Shown in pieces: positions 37,391-49,281 of a DNA stretch of 64,000 nt (its first letter is position 1; each line of letters opens with the position of its first letter). The DNA is from Stenotrophomonas acidaminiphila (GTDB lineage: Bacteria; Pseudomonadota; Gammaproteobacteria; Xanthomonadales; Xanthomonadaceae): assembly GCA_002951995.1 (NCBI GenBank), contig CP019797.1, forward strand, positions 184,001-248,000, given 5' to 3'. Under the pieces are notes generated by a model. It was given only the letters and a program-made list of their open reading frames with translations, did no database searches and was not told the DNA's origin. Made by a program: the position numbers and the translations under genes.

Positions 37391-38014
37391 ATGGGCACCG
37401 TGGTCGCCCTCGACAGCCTGCTGGCGGCGCAGACGCTGTGGCACGCCGGGCGTGCCTCGGCCGCGGCGCTGGGCGAGCCCACCGGCCACGCCGCGCTCGA
37501 TGCGCTGCTGCCGCAGGGCGGCTGGCCGCGGCACGCACTGACCGAACTGCTGTTGCCGGCCGATGGTGTAGGCGAGCTGGCGCTGCTGCTGCCCACGCTG
37601 GCGCGGCTGAGCCAGGCCGGCGCCACGGTGGCGGTGGTGGCGCCACCGTATGTGCCCTACGCCCCGGCCTGGCAGGCCGCGGGCGTGGCGCTGGAACGGC
37701 TGGAGATCGTGCAGGCCACGCCGCGCGATGCGCTGTGGGCGTTCGAGCAATGCCTGCGCAGCGGCGCCTGCGCCGCGGTGCTGGGCTGGCCGCGGCAGGC
37801 CGACACCCCGGCGCTGCGGCGGCTGCAGGTGGCGGCCGACAGCGGCCAGTGCCTGGGGTTCGCCCTGCGCGACCGCCGCCATGCGGCCAATCCCTCGCCG
37901 GCCGCGTTGCGCCTGGAAGCGGTGCGCGACGCGCACGGCGGCAGCGCCTGGCAGGTGCGCAAGTGCCGTGGCGGCCCGGCGCCGGCGCGCGCCTTCGCCC
38001 TGGCCAAGCGGTGA
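37391..38014 (+). CDS. imuA: translesion mutagenesis protein ImuA
   Basis: A 207-residue RecA-like fold protein of the SOS mutasome. It has a GHAALDALLPQGGWPRHALTELLLP start and a Walker-like region without a clean P-loop, LALLLPTLARLSQAGATVAVVAPP, and CLGFALRDRRHAANPSPAALRLEA near the end. ImuA works with ImuB and DnaE2 in error-prone bypass of DNA damage. It directly abuts lexA and is followed nine bases later by imuB, so it is in the LexA-controlled operon. Confidence 0.93.
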   Translation: MGTVVALDSLLAAQTLWHAGRASAAALGEPTGHAALDALLPQGGWPRHALTELLLPADGVGELALLLPTLARLSQAGATVAVVAPPYVPYAPAWQAAGVALERLEIVQATPRDALWAFEQCLRSGACAAVLGWPRQADTPALRRLQVAADSGQCLGFALRDRRHAANPSPAALRLEAVRDAHGGSAWQVRKCRGGPAPARAFALAKR

Positions 38015-38023
38015 GGCGCGGCC

Positions 38024-39445
38024 ATGCTCTGGGCCTGTGTACTGCTGCCGCAGCTGGCGCTGGACGCCGTCCTGCGCCGTTGTCCTGACCCGCAGGCGCC
38101 GCTGGCGCTGGTCGGCGGCCCGGCGCAGCTGCGCACCCTGCAGGCGGTCAACGCCGCCGCGGCCGCCGCCGGGGTCCAGGCCGGCATGCGCCTGACCGCG
38201 GCGCATGCGCTGCTGCCCGGGCTGGCCCTGGTCGAACACGATCCGCAGGCCGAGGCGCGCTGGCAGCGCTTCCTGGCCGCCTGGGCCTACCGCCACAGTT
38301 CGCTGGTCAGCGCGCAGTGGCCCGGCTGCATCGTGCTGGAAGTGCGTGCCAGCTTCGCCCTGCTCGGTCCGTGGCCGCGCATCGAGGCGCGGCTGCGCGA
38401 GGAACTGGCGCTGCTGGGTTTCAGCCACCGCATCGGGCTGGCGCCGACGCCGCGCGCGGCGCAGGTGCTGGCCGGCCTGGGCGATGGCCTGGCGGTCACC
38501 CAGCCGGCGGCGATGACGGCGCTGCTGGACCGGGTGCCGGTGGCGCACGCGCGGTTGCCCGGGGACACCGGCGAGCGCCTGCGGCACATGGGCATCGGCG
38601 ACCTGCGCACGCTGCGCGCGCTGCCGCGCGATGCGCTGCGCCGCCGCTTCGGCCTGCCGCTGCTCGAACACCTGGAGCGCCTGTATGGCCAGGCCGACGA
38701 CCCGCTGGCGTACTACGCGCCGCCGGACCATTTCGACGCGCGGCTGGAGCTGGGCTACGAGGTCGAGAGCCACACCGCGCTGCTGTTCCCGCTGCGCCGC
38801 CTGGTCGGCGACCTGTGCACTTACCTGTCGGTGCGCGACGGCGGCGTGCAGCGTTTCGTGCTGCGGCTGGAACACGAGCAAGGCCACAGCGACGTGGCGG
38901 TGGGGCTGCTGGCCGCCGAGCGTGAGCCGGCGCTGCTGTTCGAACTGGTGCGCAACCGCCTGGAGCAGGTGCGGCTCGAGCGGCCGGTGGTGGCGCTGCG
39001 CCTGCTGGCACGCGAACTGCCGCCGTTTGTGCCGGCCGCGCGCGACCTGTTCGATCCGCGCACGCGCCAGCAGCAACCGTGGCCGCAGCTGCGCGAGCGG
39101 CTGCGCGCGCGCCTGGGCGACAGCGCGGTGCATCGCATCACGCCAACCTGCGATCCGCGCCCGGAGCGTGCCTGGCGGCCGCTGCAGGGTGACGAGGTGC
39201 GCATCGGCGATGCCGCGCCGGGGCTGCCGCCGCGCCCGGGCTGGCTGCTGCCGCAGCCGGTGCCGCTGCGCGATCCGCGCCTGCGCATCGTGTCCGGCCC
39301 GGAACGGCTGGAAAGCGGCTGGTGGGACGGCGACGACGCGCGCCGCGACTACTACGTGCTGGAAACCTCGCAGGGCCAGCGCGCCTGGGCGTTCGCGCCG
39401 CCGGGCGAGCAGGGCGGCTGGATGCTGCACGGGTGGTTCGCATGA
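38024..39445 (+). CDS. imuB: Y-family polymerase-like protein ImuB
   Basis: A 473-residue Y-family homologue starting [19 protein letters not shown]. The palm begins normally, but the acidic catalytic triad of active DinB/UmuC polymerases is not evident ([19 protein letters not shown] replaces the SIDE-type motif), as is usual for ImuB. Helix-hairpin-helix [25 protein letters not shown] is present, and a C-terminal region binds the clamp and partners. It acts as the adapter between ImuA, the beta clamp and DnaE2. Its stop overlaps the dnaE2 start by four bases. Confidence 0.95.
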   Translation: MLWACVLLPQLALDAVLRRCPDPQAPLALVGGPAQLRTLQAVNAAAAAAGVQAGMRLTAAHALLPGLALVEHDPQAEARWQRFLAAWAYRHSSLVSAQWPGCIVLEVRASFALLGPWPRIEARLREELALLGFSHRIGLAPTPRAAQVLAGLGDGLAVTQPAAMTALLDRVPVAHARLPGDTGERLRHMGIGDLRTLRALPRDALRRRFGLPLLEHLERLYGQADDPLAYYAPPDHFDARLELGYEVESHTALLFPLRRLVGDLCTYLSVRDGGVQRFVLRLEHEQGHSDVAVGLLAAEREPALLFELVRNRLEQVRLERPVVALRLLARELPPFVPAARDLFDPRTRQQQPWPQLRERLRARLGDSAVHRITPTCDPRPERAWRPLQGDEVRIGDAAPGLPPRPGWLLPQPVPLRDPRLRIVSGPERLESGWWDGDDARRDYYVLETSQGQRAWAFAPPGEQGGWMLHGWFA

Positions 39446-42400
39446 GCCGCCGCGAAGCCCGCGATTCGCATGCCGGCACCCGCGTGCCGCGCGCCTGGGA
39501 AGTGGCGCAGCGCCTGGGGCGCGTGGCCGCCAACGACGGCGCGCCCGGCGAGGACGCCCTGCCGGCCTATGCCGAACTGCATTGCCTGTCGGATTTCTCG
39601 TTCCTGCGCGGCGCGGCCAGCGCCGAGGAACTGTTCACGCGTGCGCGCGACTGTGGTTACGAAGCGCTGGCGATCACCGACGAATGCTCGCTGGCCGGCA
39701 TCGTGCGCGCCTGGGAGGCGGCGCGCGCCAGCGGCGTCAGGCTGGTGGTCGGCAGCGAGTTCACCCTGGCCTGCGGCCTGCGCTGCGTGCTGCTGGTGGA
39801 AACCGCCGACGGCTACACGCGCCTATGCGAGCTGATCAGCCGCGGCCGCCTGGCGGCCGGCAAGGGCACGTACCGGCTGGCACGGGCGGACGTGGAAGCG
39901 GTGCTGGGCGGCGCCGATGCGGAGGCCTCGGGCCTGTTCGCGTTGTGGTTGCCGGGCGCCGAGCCGCAGACGGAACAGGGGCGCTGGCTGCGGGCGCTGT
40001 TCGGCGCACGCGCGCACCTGGCGGTGGAACTGCACCGCGAGCAGGACGACGCCGCGCGCCTGCAGCAGCTGCTGGCGCTGGCCGATGCGCTGGCGATGAC
40101 GCCACTGGCCAGCGGCGACGTGCACATGGACGTGCGCCGCCGGCGCATGCTGCAGGACACGATGACTGCCATCCGCCACAACCTGCCGCTGGCCGAATGC
40201 GGCGCGCACCTGTTCCGCAATGGTGAGCGCCACCTGCGCACCCGCCGCGCGCTGGGCAACATCCATCCGCCTGCGCTGCTGCAGAACGCGGTGCGGCTGG
40301 CGCGCCGTTGCCGCTTCGACCTGGGCCAGCTGCAGTACCGCTACCCGACCGAGCTGGTGCCCGACGGGCACACGCCCGGCAGCTGGCTGCGCGAACTGAC
40401 CGAACGCGGCATGCGCGAGCGCTGGCCGGAAGGCGTGCCGCCCGATGTGGTCCGGCAGATCGAAAGCGAACTGGAACTGATCGCCTACAAGCAGTACGAG
40501 GCGTTCTTCCTGACCGTGCAGGACATCGTCCGTTTCGCGAAGGAGAACGGCATCCTGTGCCAGGGGCGCGGTTCCTCGGCCAATTCCGCGGTGTGCTTCG
40601 CGCTGGGCATCACCGTGGTGGATCCTGCCGAGAGCCGGTTGCTGATGGCGCGCTTCCTGTCGCGCGAGCGCGACGAGCCGCCGGACATCGACGTGGACTT
40701 CGAGCACGAGCGGCGCGAGGAAGTGCTGCAGTACGTCTACGCCAAGTACGGCCGCCACCGCGCCGCGCTGGCGGCCACGGTGATCCGCTACCGCGGCAGG
40801 AGCGCGGTGCGCGACGTGGCCCGCGCCTTCGGCCTGCCGCCGGACCAGATCGCGCTGCTGGCCGGATGCCATGGCTGGGGCAATGGCGAGGTGCCGATGG
40901 CGCAGCGCCTGCGCGAGACCGGCTTCGACCCGGACAACCCGCTGATCCGGCGGCTGATGGCGATCACCGCGCAGTTGAACGGCCACCCGCGCCACCTGTC
41001 GCAGCACGTGGGCGGTTTCGTCATCAGCGATGCGCCGCTGTCCACCGTGGTGCCGGTGGAGAACGCGGCCATGGACGGGCGCACCATCATCCAGTGGGAC
41101 AAGGACGACCTGGAGACGATGAAGCTGCTCAAGGTCGACTGCCTGGCGCTGGGCATGCTCACCTGCATCCGCAAGGCACTGGAGCTGGTGGAGCGGCACC
41201 GCGGCCAGCGCATCGACCTGGCGCGGTTGCCGGCCGGTGACGAACCGACCTACGCCATGATCCAGGCCGCCGACACCGTGGGCGTGTTCCAGATCGAATC
41301 GCGCGCGCAGATGAGCATGCTGCCGCGGCTGAAGCCGGCGTGCTTCTACGACCTGGTGATCGAGGTGGCGATCGTGCGCCCGGGGCCGATCCAGGGCGAC
41401 ATGGTGCATCCGTACCTGCGGCGGCGGCAGGGCCGCGAGGAGGTGACCTACCCCTCCGATGGCATCCGGAACATTTTGAGGCCCACGCTGGGCATTCCCC
41501 TGTTCCAGGAACAGGTGATGGAGCTGGTGATCCATGCCGGCTACCAGGAGCACGAAGCGGACCACCTGCGGCGCTCGATGGCGGCCTGGGGCCGCGGTGG
41601 CGACATGGAGCCGCACCGCGAGAAGATCCGCGCGTTGATGAAGCAGAAGCACTACTCGGACGCATTCATCGAGCAGATCTTCGAGCAGATAAAAGGGTTC
41701 GGTTCCTACGGCTTCCCGCAGAGCCACGCCGCCTCGTTCGCCAAGCTGGTCTACATCAGCAGCTGGCTCAAGCGGCATGAACCGGCGGCCTTCGCCTGTG
41801 CGCTGCTCAACGCGCAGCCGATGGGCTTCTATTCGCCCAGTGAGATCGTCCAGGACGCGCGCCGCGCCGGCCGCGGCGGACGCCGCGCGGTGGAGGTGCT
41901 GCCGGTGGACGTGACCCGCAGCGACTGGGACAACACCCTGGAAGGCGGGCGCGTGCGCCGCGGCCCGGGCGATGACGACGGCCAGCCAGGCATCCGCCTG
42001 GGCCTGCGCCAGGTGGCCGGGTTGCCGCAAGGCGCGGCGCTGGCGATCGTCGCCGCGCGGGCCAGGCGCCCGTTCACCGACGTGCGCGACCTGTGCCTGC
42101 GCGCCGGCCTGGACGAGCGCGCGCGGCGCGCGCTGGCCGAGTCCGGCGCGCTGCAGGCGCTGGCCGGGCACCGCCACGCCGCCCGCTGGGAAGTGGCCGG
42201 CATCGAGCGGCAGCGCCCGCTGCTGCCCGGCAGCCCCGACGAGGACACGGTGTCGCTGCCGGCGCCTTCGGCCGGCGAGGAGGTGCTGGCCGATTACCGG
42301 GTGCTCGGCCTCACCCTCGGCGAACACCCGCTGTCGCTGCTGCGCGCGCGGCTGCAGCGCGAGCGCGTGCTCGACATCGCCCAGGTCCGGCAACTGCCGC

Positions 42401-42687
42401 ACGGGCGCGGCGCCCATGTGGCCGGCATCGTGGTGCAGCGGCAGCGCCCGGGCACGGCCAAGGGCACGGTGTTCGTCACCCTCGAGGACGAGCATGGCCC
42501 GCTCAATGTGGTGGTCTGGCAGGCCCTGGCCGCGCGCCGGCGCAAGGTGCTGCTGGGCGCGCGGCTGATGGCGGTGCGCGGCCGCTGGGAGCAGGTCGAT
42601 GGCGTGCAGCATCTGGTCGCGCGCGACCTGCACGACCTCAGCCACCTGCTCGGCGACCTGCGCACCCAATCGCGGGATTTCCACTAG
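39442..42687 (+). CDS. dnaE2: error-prone DNA polymerase III alpha subunit DnaE2
   Basis: A 1081-residue C-family polymerase. The PHP domain is at the N-terminus ([44 protein letters not shown]). The catalytic palm has [16 protein letters not shown] and [21 protein letters not shown] with the Asp residues. Then [62 protein letters not shown], and a C-terminal OB fold ([37 protein letters not shown]). It is the catalytic engine of SOS mutagenesis with ImuA/ImuB. The start overlaps the imuB stop. About 310 bases without a gene follow. Confidence 0.96.
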   Translation: MSRREARDSHAGTRVPRAWEVAQRLGRVAANDGAPGEDALPAYAELHCLSDFSFLRGAASAEELFTRARDCGYEALAITDECSLAGIVRAWEAARASGVRLVVGSEFTLACGLRCVLLVETADGYTRLCELISRGRLAAGKGTYRLARADVEAVLGGADAEASGLFALWLPGAEPQTEQGRWLRALFGARAHLAVELHREQDDAARLQQLLALADALAMTPLASGDVHMDVRRRRMLQDTMTAIRHNLPLAECGAHLFRNGERHLRTRRALGNIHPPALLQNAVRLARRCRFDLGQLQYRYPTELVPDGHTPGSWLRELTERGMRERWPEGVPPDVVRQIESELELIAYKQYEAFFLTVQDIVRFAKENGILCQGRGSSANSAVCFALGITVVDPAESRLLMARFLSRERDEPPDIDVDFEHERREEVLQYVYAKYGRHRAALAATVIRYRGRSAVRDVARAFGLPPDQIALLAGCHGWGNGEVPMAQRLRETGFDPDNPLIRRLMAITAQLNGHPRHLSQHVGGFVISDAPLSTVVPVENAAMDGRTIIQWDKDDLETMKLLKVDCLALGMLTCIRKALELVERHRGQRIDLARLPAGDEPTYAMIQAADTVGVFQIESRAQMSMLPRLKPACFYDLVIEVAIVRPGPIQGDMVHPYLRRRQGREEVTYPSDGIRNILRPTLGIPLFQEQVMELVIHAGYQEHEADHLRRSMAAWGRGGDMEPHREKIRALMKQKHYSDAFIEQIFEQIKGFGSYGFPQSHAASFAKLVYISSWLKRHEPAAFACALLNAQPMGFYSPSEIVQDARRAGRGGRRAVEVLPVDVTRSDWDNTLEGGRVRRGPGDDDGQPGIRLGLRQVAGLPQGAALAIVAARARRPFTDVRDLCLRAGLDERARRALAESGALQALAGHRHAARWEVAGIERQRPLLPGSPDEDTVSLPAPSAGEEVLADYRVLGLTLGEHPLSLLRARLQRERVLDIAQVRQLPHGRGAHVAGIVVQRQRPGTAKGTVFVTLEDEHGPLNVVVWQALAARRRKVLLGARLMAVRGRWEQVDGVQHLVARDLHDLSHLLGDLRTQSRDFH

Positions 42688-42995
42688 CGCGACGACGCGC
42701 CGCGACGAGGTCGGCGCGGGGCGTGCCTTCGCGCTGGGCCCGGCAGAGCCGGCGCCGGGTGCCGCCCGGAGCCCGTGCGCGCCGCACCCCGCTGGCCCGG
42801 GTGTACTTGCGCAAGCCCAAGCCCAGGCGCGCGAAGATCGGCGACAGGGCTCCGCAATCACCTCAAACCGTTGCAGGTCGGGCGCGGCGTGGTCATGCGT
42901 GCCGGTGCCGCGCAGGCCGCAGCAACGCCGGCGTGGGTCCCGCCTGCGTTGCTGCGGCAACCGGAGAACACCGCCGCCAGCGACCCGTTACCGCC
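42688..42995. other. convergent gap between dnaE2 and the esterase gene
   Basis: 308 bases, GC-rich in the first half. No conserved protein frame, no clear U-tailed hairpin and no RNA gene were found. Confidence 0.4.
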
Positions 42996-44519
42996 TCACA
43001 CCCACTGCGACAGCGCGATCTTCAGTTCCGCGGCGAAGCCCTTGGCCGAGGCCACCGGCACCGTGAACACGTCCGGCGCCTGCTGGGCGATGCCGATGGC
43101 CCGCGTGCTGGCTTCGTCCAGTTCGGCCTGGGTCTTCGGGCCGCCGGCCCAGTGGTCGTCGGCCCAGACATAGCGCAGCCGCCAGCGGTCGCCGTCGGGC
43201 CGGGCGAACAGCACCAGCGTGTTGCGGAACAGGTACTCGCCGGGAATGTGGTTCTTCAGGAACAGCGCGCCATCGACCTCGTAGCCGGCGTTGCACACCG
43301 CCAGCTCGATGGAGAAGGCGACCTCGCTGCCGGCGGTGATGCGGCGGCTGTCCAGGAACACCGAGAACAGCACCGGCGCGCGCGCGTCGCGGCGCACGTT
43401 GCCGTCGGCGTCGAAGATGTCGTCGTACTCGCGGCGCACCGCCGATTCGTTGGCCTGGGTGCGCGCGGTGAGCTGGTAGGTATAGGCGCCGCGCGGCGCC
43501 ACCGTGGCCTCGATGTAATACGACGAACGCACCCGCCTGCCACGCCGGCGCGCGGCCTCGACCTCCGGTGGCAGGGCCAGCGCGGTGATGTCCAGCTGCG
43601 CGGTGGCGCAGATGTCGCCGAACAGGAAACGCGACAGGTTCTGGTAGCCCTCCTCGGAATTGACGATGCCGAAGTAGCCGCTGTGGCTGCGGTTGACGAA
43701 GGCGCGCGGCGCGCCCTCGACGTACGCGTTGGCGATGCGCACCAGGCCATCGCTGAGCGCGCCGACCGCGAACGAGGACAGCCCGCGCGCCACCGCGTAG
43801 TCGCGGCTGTTGGTGCCGATCAGGCAGAACATGCGCTCGGGCGGGAAACCGGAATCGCCCAGCGTGTTGACCTTGTCCCGTGGCACCTTCAGGTAGCGCG
43901 CCATGTTGCCGCGGTTGAAGTTGTTCATGTCGTTGATCGACAGCAGGTCGGGCACGTTGATGCCGGCGATGTCGATGCCGTTGTGCGGGGTGGCGTAGGT
44001 GAACACCTTGTCCACCAGCGTGCGTGCCTCGGCGCTGGCCACCTCCGGGTTCTGCAGCAGGCAGCGGCAGATCAGCCCGCCCATCGAGTGCGCCACCAGG
44101 TACACGCGGAAGTCGCGACGCTGGCTGGCGTTGTTGCCGCACACGCTGTCGCGCAGCTCCAGGATGCGCCGGCCCAGACTGGCCGCGGCCTCGGTGATCG
44201 ACGGCGCCTTGCCGTCGCCGAACGCCGGGTCGGCCACATCGTAATACCGGTGGATGACGATGCTGCGTGGCGAAATGCCACTGCGCAGCTCGGCACCGCC
44301 GTCATAGACGTCGCGGTAGCCGTAGTCCTTCATCAGCCGCACCAGCGGCGACTCGAACACGAACTTCACCACCGAGCCGTCCTGGGCCTGGCGGATCTTG
44401 GTGGAACCGGCCTCCAGCCCCATGAACGGCGTGGAGGTGGTCTCGACGATCTCCGCGCGGGTCATGGCATAGCCGCGCACGTAGATGATCGGGAAGAAAG
44501 GGCGCTGAATCCTGTCCAT
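42996..44519 (-). CDS. lipase/esterase-like alpha/beta hydrolase with C-terminal beta domain
   Basis: A 507-residue protein without a signal peptide. It starts MDRIQRPFFPIIYVRGYAMT, the usual first strand and oxyanion region of PGAP1/lipase-like hydrolases. The nucleophile elbow is VYLVAHSMGGLICRCLLQNPEV, followed by FTYATPHNGIDIAG. The last ~200 residues form a separate beta-rich part (FSVFLDSRRITAGSEVAFSIELAVCNAG...HIPGEYLFRNTLVLFARPDGDRWRLRYVWADDHW). The substrate is unknown. It is a single gene, convergent with dnaE2 and in the same orientation as comM, 216 bases downstream of its stop. Confidence 0.8.
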   Translation of the reverse strand: MDRIQRPFFPIIYVRGYAMTRAEIVETTSTPFMGLEAGSTKIRQAQDGSVVKFVFESPLVRLMKDYGYRDVYDGGAELRSGISPRSIVIHRYYDVADPAFGDGKAPSITEAAASLGRRILELRDSVCGNNASQRRDFRVYLVAHSMGGLICRCLLQNPEVASAEARTLVDKVFTYATPHNGIDIAGINVPDLLSINDMNNFNRGNMARYLKVPRDKVNTLGDSGFPPERMFCLIGTNSRDYAVARGLSSFAVGALSDGLVRIANAYVEGAPRAFVNRSHSGYFGIVNSEEGYQNLSRFLFGDICATAQLDITALALPPEVEAARRRGRRVRSSYYIEATVAPRGAYTYQLTARTQANESAVRREYDDIFDADGNVRRDARAPVLFSVFLDSRRITAGSEVAFSIELAVCNAGYEVDGALFLKNHIPGEYLFRNTLVLFARPDGDRWRLRYVWADDHWAGGPKTQAELDEASTRAIGIAQQAPDVFTVPVASAKGFAAELKIALSQWV

Positions 44520-44735
44520 GTCCGGCTCCACGGGAGGGAAGGTCCATAGTCGGCCATTGTCGTCGCATACGTGGCGACTGGAACGCGAACGGGTGCACGG
44601 CCTGCCGCGTGCAGCCGTGGGCCGGGTGCGCATCCGCCGCTTCGTGGCGCCCGTGGGCATCGCGTCGCTGAATGGCGTGCGCGCTGCCAGCTGCGGCCGC
44701 GCCGACGTGCCGGGCCGGGGGCGAATGCGCCGCGC

Positions 44736-46241
44736 TCAATCGCCGGCGGCGCGATCCAGCTGGCGGTAGCCGATGGCTTCGGCCAGGTGCGTGCGTTCGA
44801 TGGGGCCGCCACCGGCCAGGTCGGCGATGGTGCGGGCCACGCGCAGGATGCGGTGCATCGAGCGCGCGGACAGTTGCAGGCGCTCCATCGCCTGTTCGAG
44901 CATGGTCTGGTCGGCGGCGGTCAGGACGCAGTGGTGCGAGGTCTGTCCCGGATCGAGGCGGGCGTTGGGGGTACCGGCACGTTGCAGCTGGCGGGTACGT
45001 GCCTGCGCTACGCGGGCCTGCACGGCGGCGCTGGCTTCGGCAGGCGGAGCATCGCCGCGCAGTTCGGACGGTGGCAGCCGTGGCACCTGCAGCTGCAGGT
45101 CGATGCGGTCCAGCAGCGGGCCGGAAATGCGCGCGCGGTAGCGGGCGATCGCGTCGGCCGAGCAGCGACAACGGCCACTGCGGTCGCCGGCCCAGCCACA
45201 TGGGCACGGGTTCATCGCCGCCACCAGCTGGAAGCGGGCAGGGAACTCGGTGCTGCGCGCGGCCCGCGCGATGGTGACCACGCCCGATTCCAGCGGCTCG
45301 CGCAGCACTTCGAGCGTCTGCCGCTTCCATTCGGGCAATTCATCCAGGAACAACACGCCGTTGTGCGCCCGCGAGATCTCGCCGGGTCGCGGCAGTGCGC
45401 CGCCGCCGACCAGGGCGACCGCGCTGGCGGTGTGGTGCGGGGCGCGGTACGGCCGTTGCCGCCAGCGTGTCGGGTCCACGCCGTGGCGCCCGGCCGAGGC
45501 GATGGCCGCCGTTTCCAGCGCTTCGGCCTCGCTGGCCTCGGGCAGGATGCCGGGCAGCCGCGAGGCCAGCAGGGTCTTGCCGCAGCCGGGCGAACCGACC
45601 AGCAGCAAATGGTGGCCGCCGGCGGCGGCGATCTCCAGTGCGCGGCGGGCCTGCGCATGGCCGCGCACGTCGGCCAGGTCCGGCAGCGGCGCGGGGTCGC
45701 AGGTGCTGACCTGCGCGTCGGGCAGGGTCTTCTCGCCAGCCAGGCCGGCGCAGACCTCCAGCAGGGTACGCGCGACCTTGACCGTCGCCTGCCGCGCCAG
45801 CGCGGCCTCGTCGGCGTTGTCCGGCGCCACCACCAGCGTGCGCCGTTCACGCGCCGCGGCGATGGCCGCGGGCAGCGCGCCGTCCACGCCGCGCAGTTCG
45901 CCGGTCAGCGCCAGTTCGCCGATGAACTCATGCGCGGCCAGCGCCTGGCGGTCGATCTGGCCGCTGGCGGCGAGGATGCCCAGTGCGATGGGCAGGTCGA
46001 AACGGCCGCCGTCCTTGGGCAGGTCGGCCGGGGCCAGGTTGATGGTGATGCGCCGGGCCGGGAACTCGAACTGTGCGCAGAGAATGGCCGCGCGCACCCG
46101 GTCGCGCGATTCGCGTACCGCCGCTTCGGGCAGGCCCACGATCTGGGTGCAGGGCAGCCCGCCGGACAGGTGCACTTCGACCCGTACCGGCGGCGCATCC
46201 ACCCCGGCGCGGGCACGGCTGTGCACCAGCGCCAGGCTCAT
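44736..46241 (-). CDS. comM: YifB/ComM family Mg-chelatase-like AAA+ helicase
   Basis: A 501-residue protein. It has an N-terminal Lon-type S5-like domain (MSLALVHSRARAGVDAPPVRVEVHLSGGLPCTQIVGLPEAAVRES), a Walker A in HHLLLVGSPGCGKTLLASRLPGILP, Walker B GVLFLDELPEW, and a zinc cluster AAMNPCPCGWAGDRSGRCRCSADAIARYRARISGPLLDRIDLQ. ComM is a hexameric branch-migration helicase that helps integrate transforming DNA. Together with comF in this window it supports competence capacity. It follows ubiK by nine bases. Confidence 0.96.
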   Translation of the reverse strand: MSLALVHSRARAGVDAPPVRVEVHLSGGLPCTQIVGLPEAAVRESRDRVRAAILCAQFEFPARRITINLAPADLPKDGGRFDLPIALGILAASGQIDRQALAAHEFIGELALTGELRGVDGALPAAIAAARERRTLVVAPDNADEAALARQATVKVARTLLEVCAGLAGEKTLPDAQVSTCDPAPLPDLADVRGHAQARRALEIAAAGGHHLLLVGSPGCGKTLLASRLPGILPEASEAEALETAAIASAGRHGVDPTRWRQRPYRAPHHTASAVALVGGGALPRPGEISRAHNGVLFLDELPEWKRQTLEVLREPLESGVVTIARAARSTEFPARFQLVAAMNPCPCGWAGDRSGRCRCSADAIARYRARISGPLLDRIDLQLQVPRLPPSELRGDAPPAEASAAVQARVAQARTRQLQRAGTPNARLDPGQTSHHCVLTAADQTMLEQAMERLQLSARSMHRILRVARTIADLAGGGPIERTHLAEAIGYRQLDRAAGD

Positions 46242-46250
46242 GGGCGTGGC

Positions 46251-47023
<773 letters not shown>

Positions 47024-47026
47024 ACC

Positions 47027-47395
47027 ATGGCGACCCTGGACGGTGAATTCGGCCAGCGCCTGCAGCGGGCCCTGGCGATGCTGGATGGCAAGGGCCTGCC
47101 GCGCGGCACGTCCGCGCCGTTGCTGTACCGCTGGTTGTGGAAGCTGGGCTGGCGCATGGCACCACCGCCGATGGCGGGGTTCGCTTCCACCGCCCTTGTG
47201 AGCGGCGCCTTCTTCGGGCCGGTGTGGGGCCTGATGATGTGGTTGATGCTGTGGCGCCGTTCGCAGATGCCGGTGGGCATGGTGCTGCTGGCCGCGGTGC
47301 TGGCCGGCGTGCTGTTCGGCCTGTCGATGGGGCTGTACGGGCGCTGGAATGCACGCCGGCGCGGCATTCCCCTCTGGCGCGACTTCCAGGGCTGA
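47027..47395 (+). CDS. small two-helix membrane protein (DUF6404-like), P-II partner candidate
   Basis: A 122-residue protein. It has a soluble N-terminal third (MATLDGEFGQRLQRALAMLDGKGL), then two membrane helices (MAGFASTALVSGAFFGPVWGLMMWLML and VGMVLLAAVLAGVLFGLSMGLYG) and a short basic end. It resembles the DUF6404 family of small membrane proteins, with no known function. Only three bases separate it from the P-II gene, so they share one mRNA. That invites the idea that P-II contacts it at the membrane, as it does AmtB, but this is inference. Confidence 0.75.
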   Translation: MATLDGEFGQRLQRALAMLDGKGLPRGTSAPLLYRWLWKLGWRMAPPPMAGFASTALVSGAFFGPVWGLMMWLMLWRRSQMPVGMVLLAAVLAGVLFGLSMGLYGRWNARRRGIPLWRDFQG

Positions 47396-47760
47396 GCGCG
47401 GCTGGCGGGCCGCAACCGCGGCGCGCGAGCCGCGAGCAGTGGCATGCGTGCCCGGGCAGGCCGGTCACTGGTCGGTACCGCCGTGCAGCGGGCTCCCAGG
47501 CGGCGACCGGGTGACCGATCCCCGTCCTGAACCAAGCGCTGCGCATCCGCGAGCTCGTCTCCGGCGCTGAAGCCGCTGGGTCCGGTGGGCCTGCGGGCGC
47601 CGCGGGGCGCGATAAGCGAAAGACGCGACGCGGGGTCGTTCCGGACGGAAGCCCCGGGCGCTCCGCCGATGCCCGGGCCACGAAGGCGATCCAGCGGGAC
47701 AGGGCCCGCGCGGGAAAGGAGAGCGCCCGGCCCTGGCGAGGACAGGGCGGCACCGATGCC
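47396..47760. other. 365-bp convergent gap
   Basis: Nothing supported. Frames here are short Arg/Pro/Gly-rich products of composition. No hairpin with a U-tail, no REP head and no RNA gene were spotted. Confidence 0.4.
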
Positions 47761-49242
47761 TCAATCGCCGCTGTCCCCGGGTTGCTTGCCCGCCCCCATT
47801 GCGTCCAGCGCCGCGCGGGCGCTGCGGCTGGCTGGATCGAGCTTCAGCGCGGTGCGGTAGCTTGCGCGCGCTTCATCCAGCCGCCCGGCCGCGCGATACG
47901 CCTCCCCGAGACTGTCGTGGGTGTTGGCCGAACCGGGATACGCCGCCACGCCCCATTCAAAGACGCTGACCGCCTCGTCCTTGCGGCCCGCGCGGAGGAA
48001 CTTGTAGCCCAGCGCGTTCAGCGCCCTCTCGCTGTGGTCGTAGTCGTCGCGGCGCACCCCCAGCCCTTCATAGGCCGCCGTCATGGCCTTGAGTCCCTGG
48101 TGATAGGCGATCGGGGTCAGCAGGTCGTCCAGGCTCCGCTTTGCCGGTTGCATCGGCTTGCCGTTGAGCACCTGCATGAGGTCCTGGCCCATTGTCAGCA
48201 CAAGCGCGCCCTGCCAGAAGTTGTCGAGGATGATGACGCAGTCCTCGTGCGACTCGGAGCGCAGGTAATAGCTCTGGTAGCCCGGTACGCTGCCGGTGTG
48301 GGAAACGACCCGCAGGCGGGCGCCATCGGGCAGTGTCCAGTCATCGACATTCCACCCGAACCCATAATGCGACGCCTGCGCTGTCAGCATCTGGCGCCGC
48401 GTGTCGTGGCTCAGCAGGCGCTCGCCATACAGCGCCCGGTCGAAGCGGTAGAGGTCATCGACCGTGGTGTAGATGCCCGCGGCCGCGAACGACACGCTCG
48501 GGTCGATCCACTGCGGCTGCACCAGGCTGCCGTCCGCGGTGCGGGTGTAGCCTTCGGCGAGCCGTTCCAGCACCGACCTGCCGTTGAAAACGCCACTGGC
48601 GGCCATGCCTGCCGGGGCGAAGATCCGCTCCTGCAGGTTGTCCGCAAGAGGCCGCCCGGTGGCCTGTTCGATCAGCAGACCGAGCAGGAAGAAGCCATTG
48701 TTGTTGTACCGCCACTGCTGGCCCGGGCTCTCCAGCAGCGCCGGCTTGATCCACTCGCGCGCGAAGTCCATCGGCGCATAGCTGCGGCGCGCGGCGGTCT
48801 GCCACCACGGGTCGGTGTAGCGCCCGGGGACGTCGGCGAGCCCCGAGGTGTGGCTGAGCAGCTGGGCCACCGTCACCTCCGCCGCAGGCGTCCCGGCGTA
48901 GAGCGCCGGAAGGTATTCGCCCAGTGTCCCGTCCAACCGCAGCGTGCCCTGCTGGACCAGCTGCATGGTGAGCGTGGCAACCAGCGGCTTGCTCAGCGAG
49001 CCGACCCGATAGCGCCCTTCCACCCGGTTGGGTGTTGCCCATTCAACATTGGCCTGGCCACAAGCGGCGCGCAGCAGCACCTGGTCTCCCCGCGCCACCA
49101 GCACGGTGCCGTTGAAGCCACGGTGATCGGCGTAGCTGTCGACCAGGCGGCGCAGTTCATCGGCCGTGGGAGGCTGCTGTGCCAACGCGACTGCGCTGTA
49201 CATCAGCAGAACGAAACCACATACCCGGGCAAAGGGACGCAT
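47761..49242 (-). CDS. class C beta-lactamase-fold serine hydrolase with C-terminal TPR
   Basis: A 493-residue exported protein: signal peptide MRPFARVCGFVLLMYSAVALAQ, then the penicillin-binding/beta-lactamase fold. The SxxK motif is SLSK in YRVGSLSKPLVATLTM, the Tyr-x-Asn motif lies in WRYNNNGFFLLGLLIEQATG, and the third-motif region is VVSHTGSVPGYQS (HTG instead of KTG, typical of esterase/peptidase members). After residue ~390 a TPR pair appears (ALGYKFLRAGRKDEAVSVFEWGVAAYPGS, AYRAAGRLDEARASYRTALKLDP). Probably a D-amino-acid or ester peptidase; no resistance role is implied. A palindromic operator lies 40 bases upstream. Confidence 0.88.
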   Translation of the reverse strand: MRPFARVCGFVLLMYSAVALAQQPPTADELRRLVDSYADHRGFNGTVLVARGDQVLLRAACGQANVEWATPNRVEGRYRVGSLSKPLVATLTMQLVQQGTLRLDGTLGEYLPALYAGTPAAEVTVAQLLSHTSGLADVPGRYTDPWWQTAARRSYAPMDFAREWIKPALLESPGQQWRYNNNGFFLLGLLIEQATGRPLADNLQERIFAPAGMAASGVFNGRSVLERLAEGYTRTADGSLVQPQWIDPSVSFAAAGIYTTVDDLYRFDRALYGERLLSHDTRRQMLTAQASHYGFGWNVDDWTLPDGARLRVVSHTGSVPGYQSYYLRSESHEDCVIILDNFWQGALVLTMGQDLMQVLNGKPMQPAKRSLDDLLTPIAYHQGLKAMTAAYEGLGVRRDDYDHSERALNALGYKFLRAGRKDEAVSVFEWGVAAYPGSANTHDSLGEAYRAAGRLDEARASYRTALKLDPASRSARAALDAMGAGKQPGDSGD

Positions 49243-49281
49243 CGATTGGCCTGCGTTGGAGAATCCAGCCGAAGCCAGTGG

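Noticed and set aside
36623..39430. Very long minus-strand frame opposite lexA-imuA-imuB
   Set aside because: Gln/Arg/Ala-rich shadow of three recognised genes, crossing their boundaries.
39823..42960. Minus-strand frame opposite dnaE2
   Set aside because: Antisense shadow; no motifs, while dnaE2 has all polymerase signatures.
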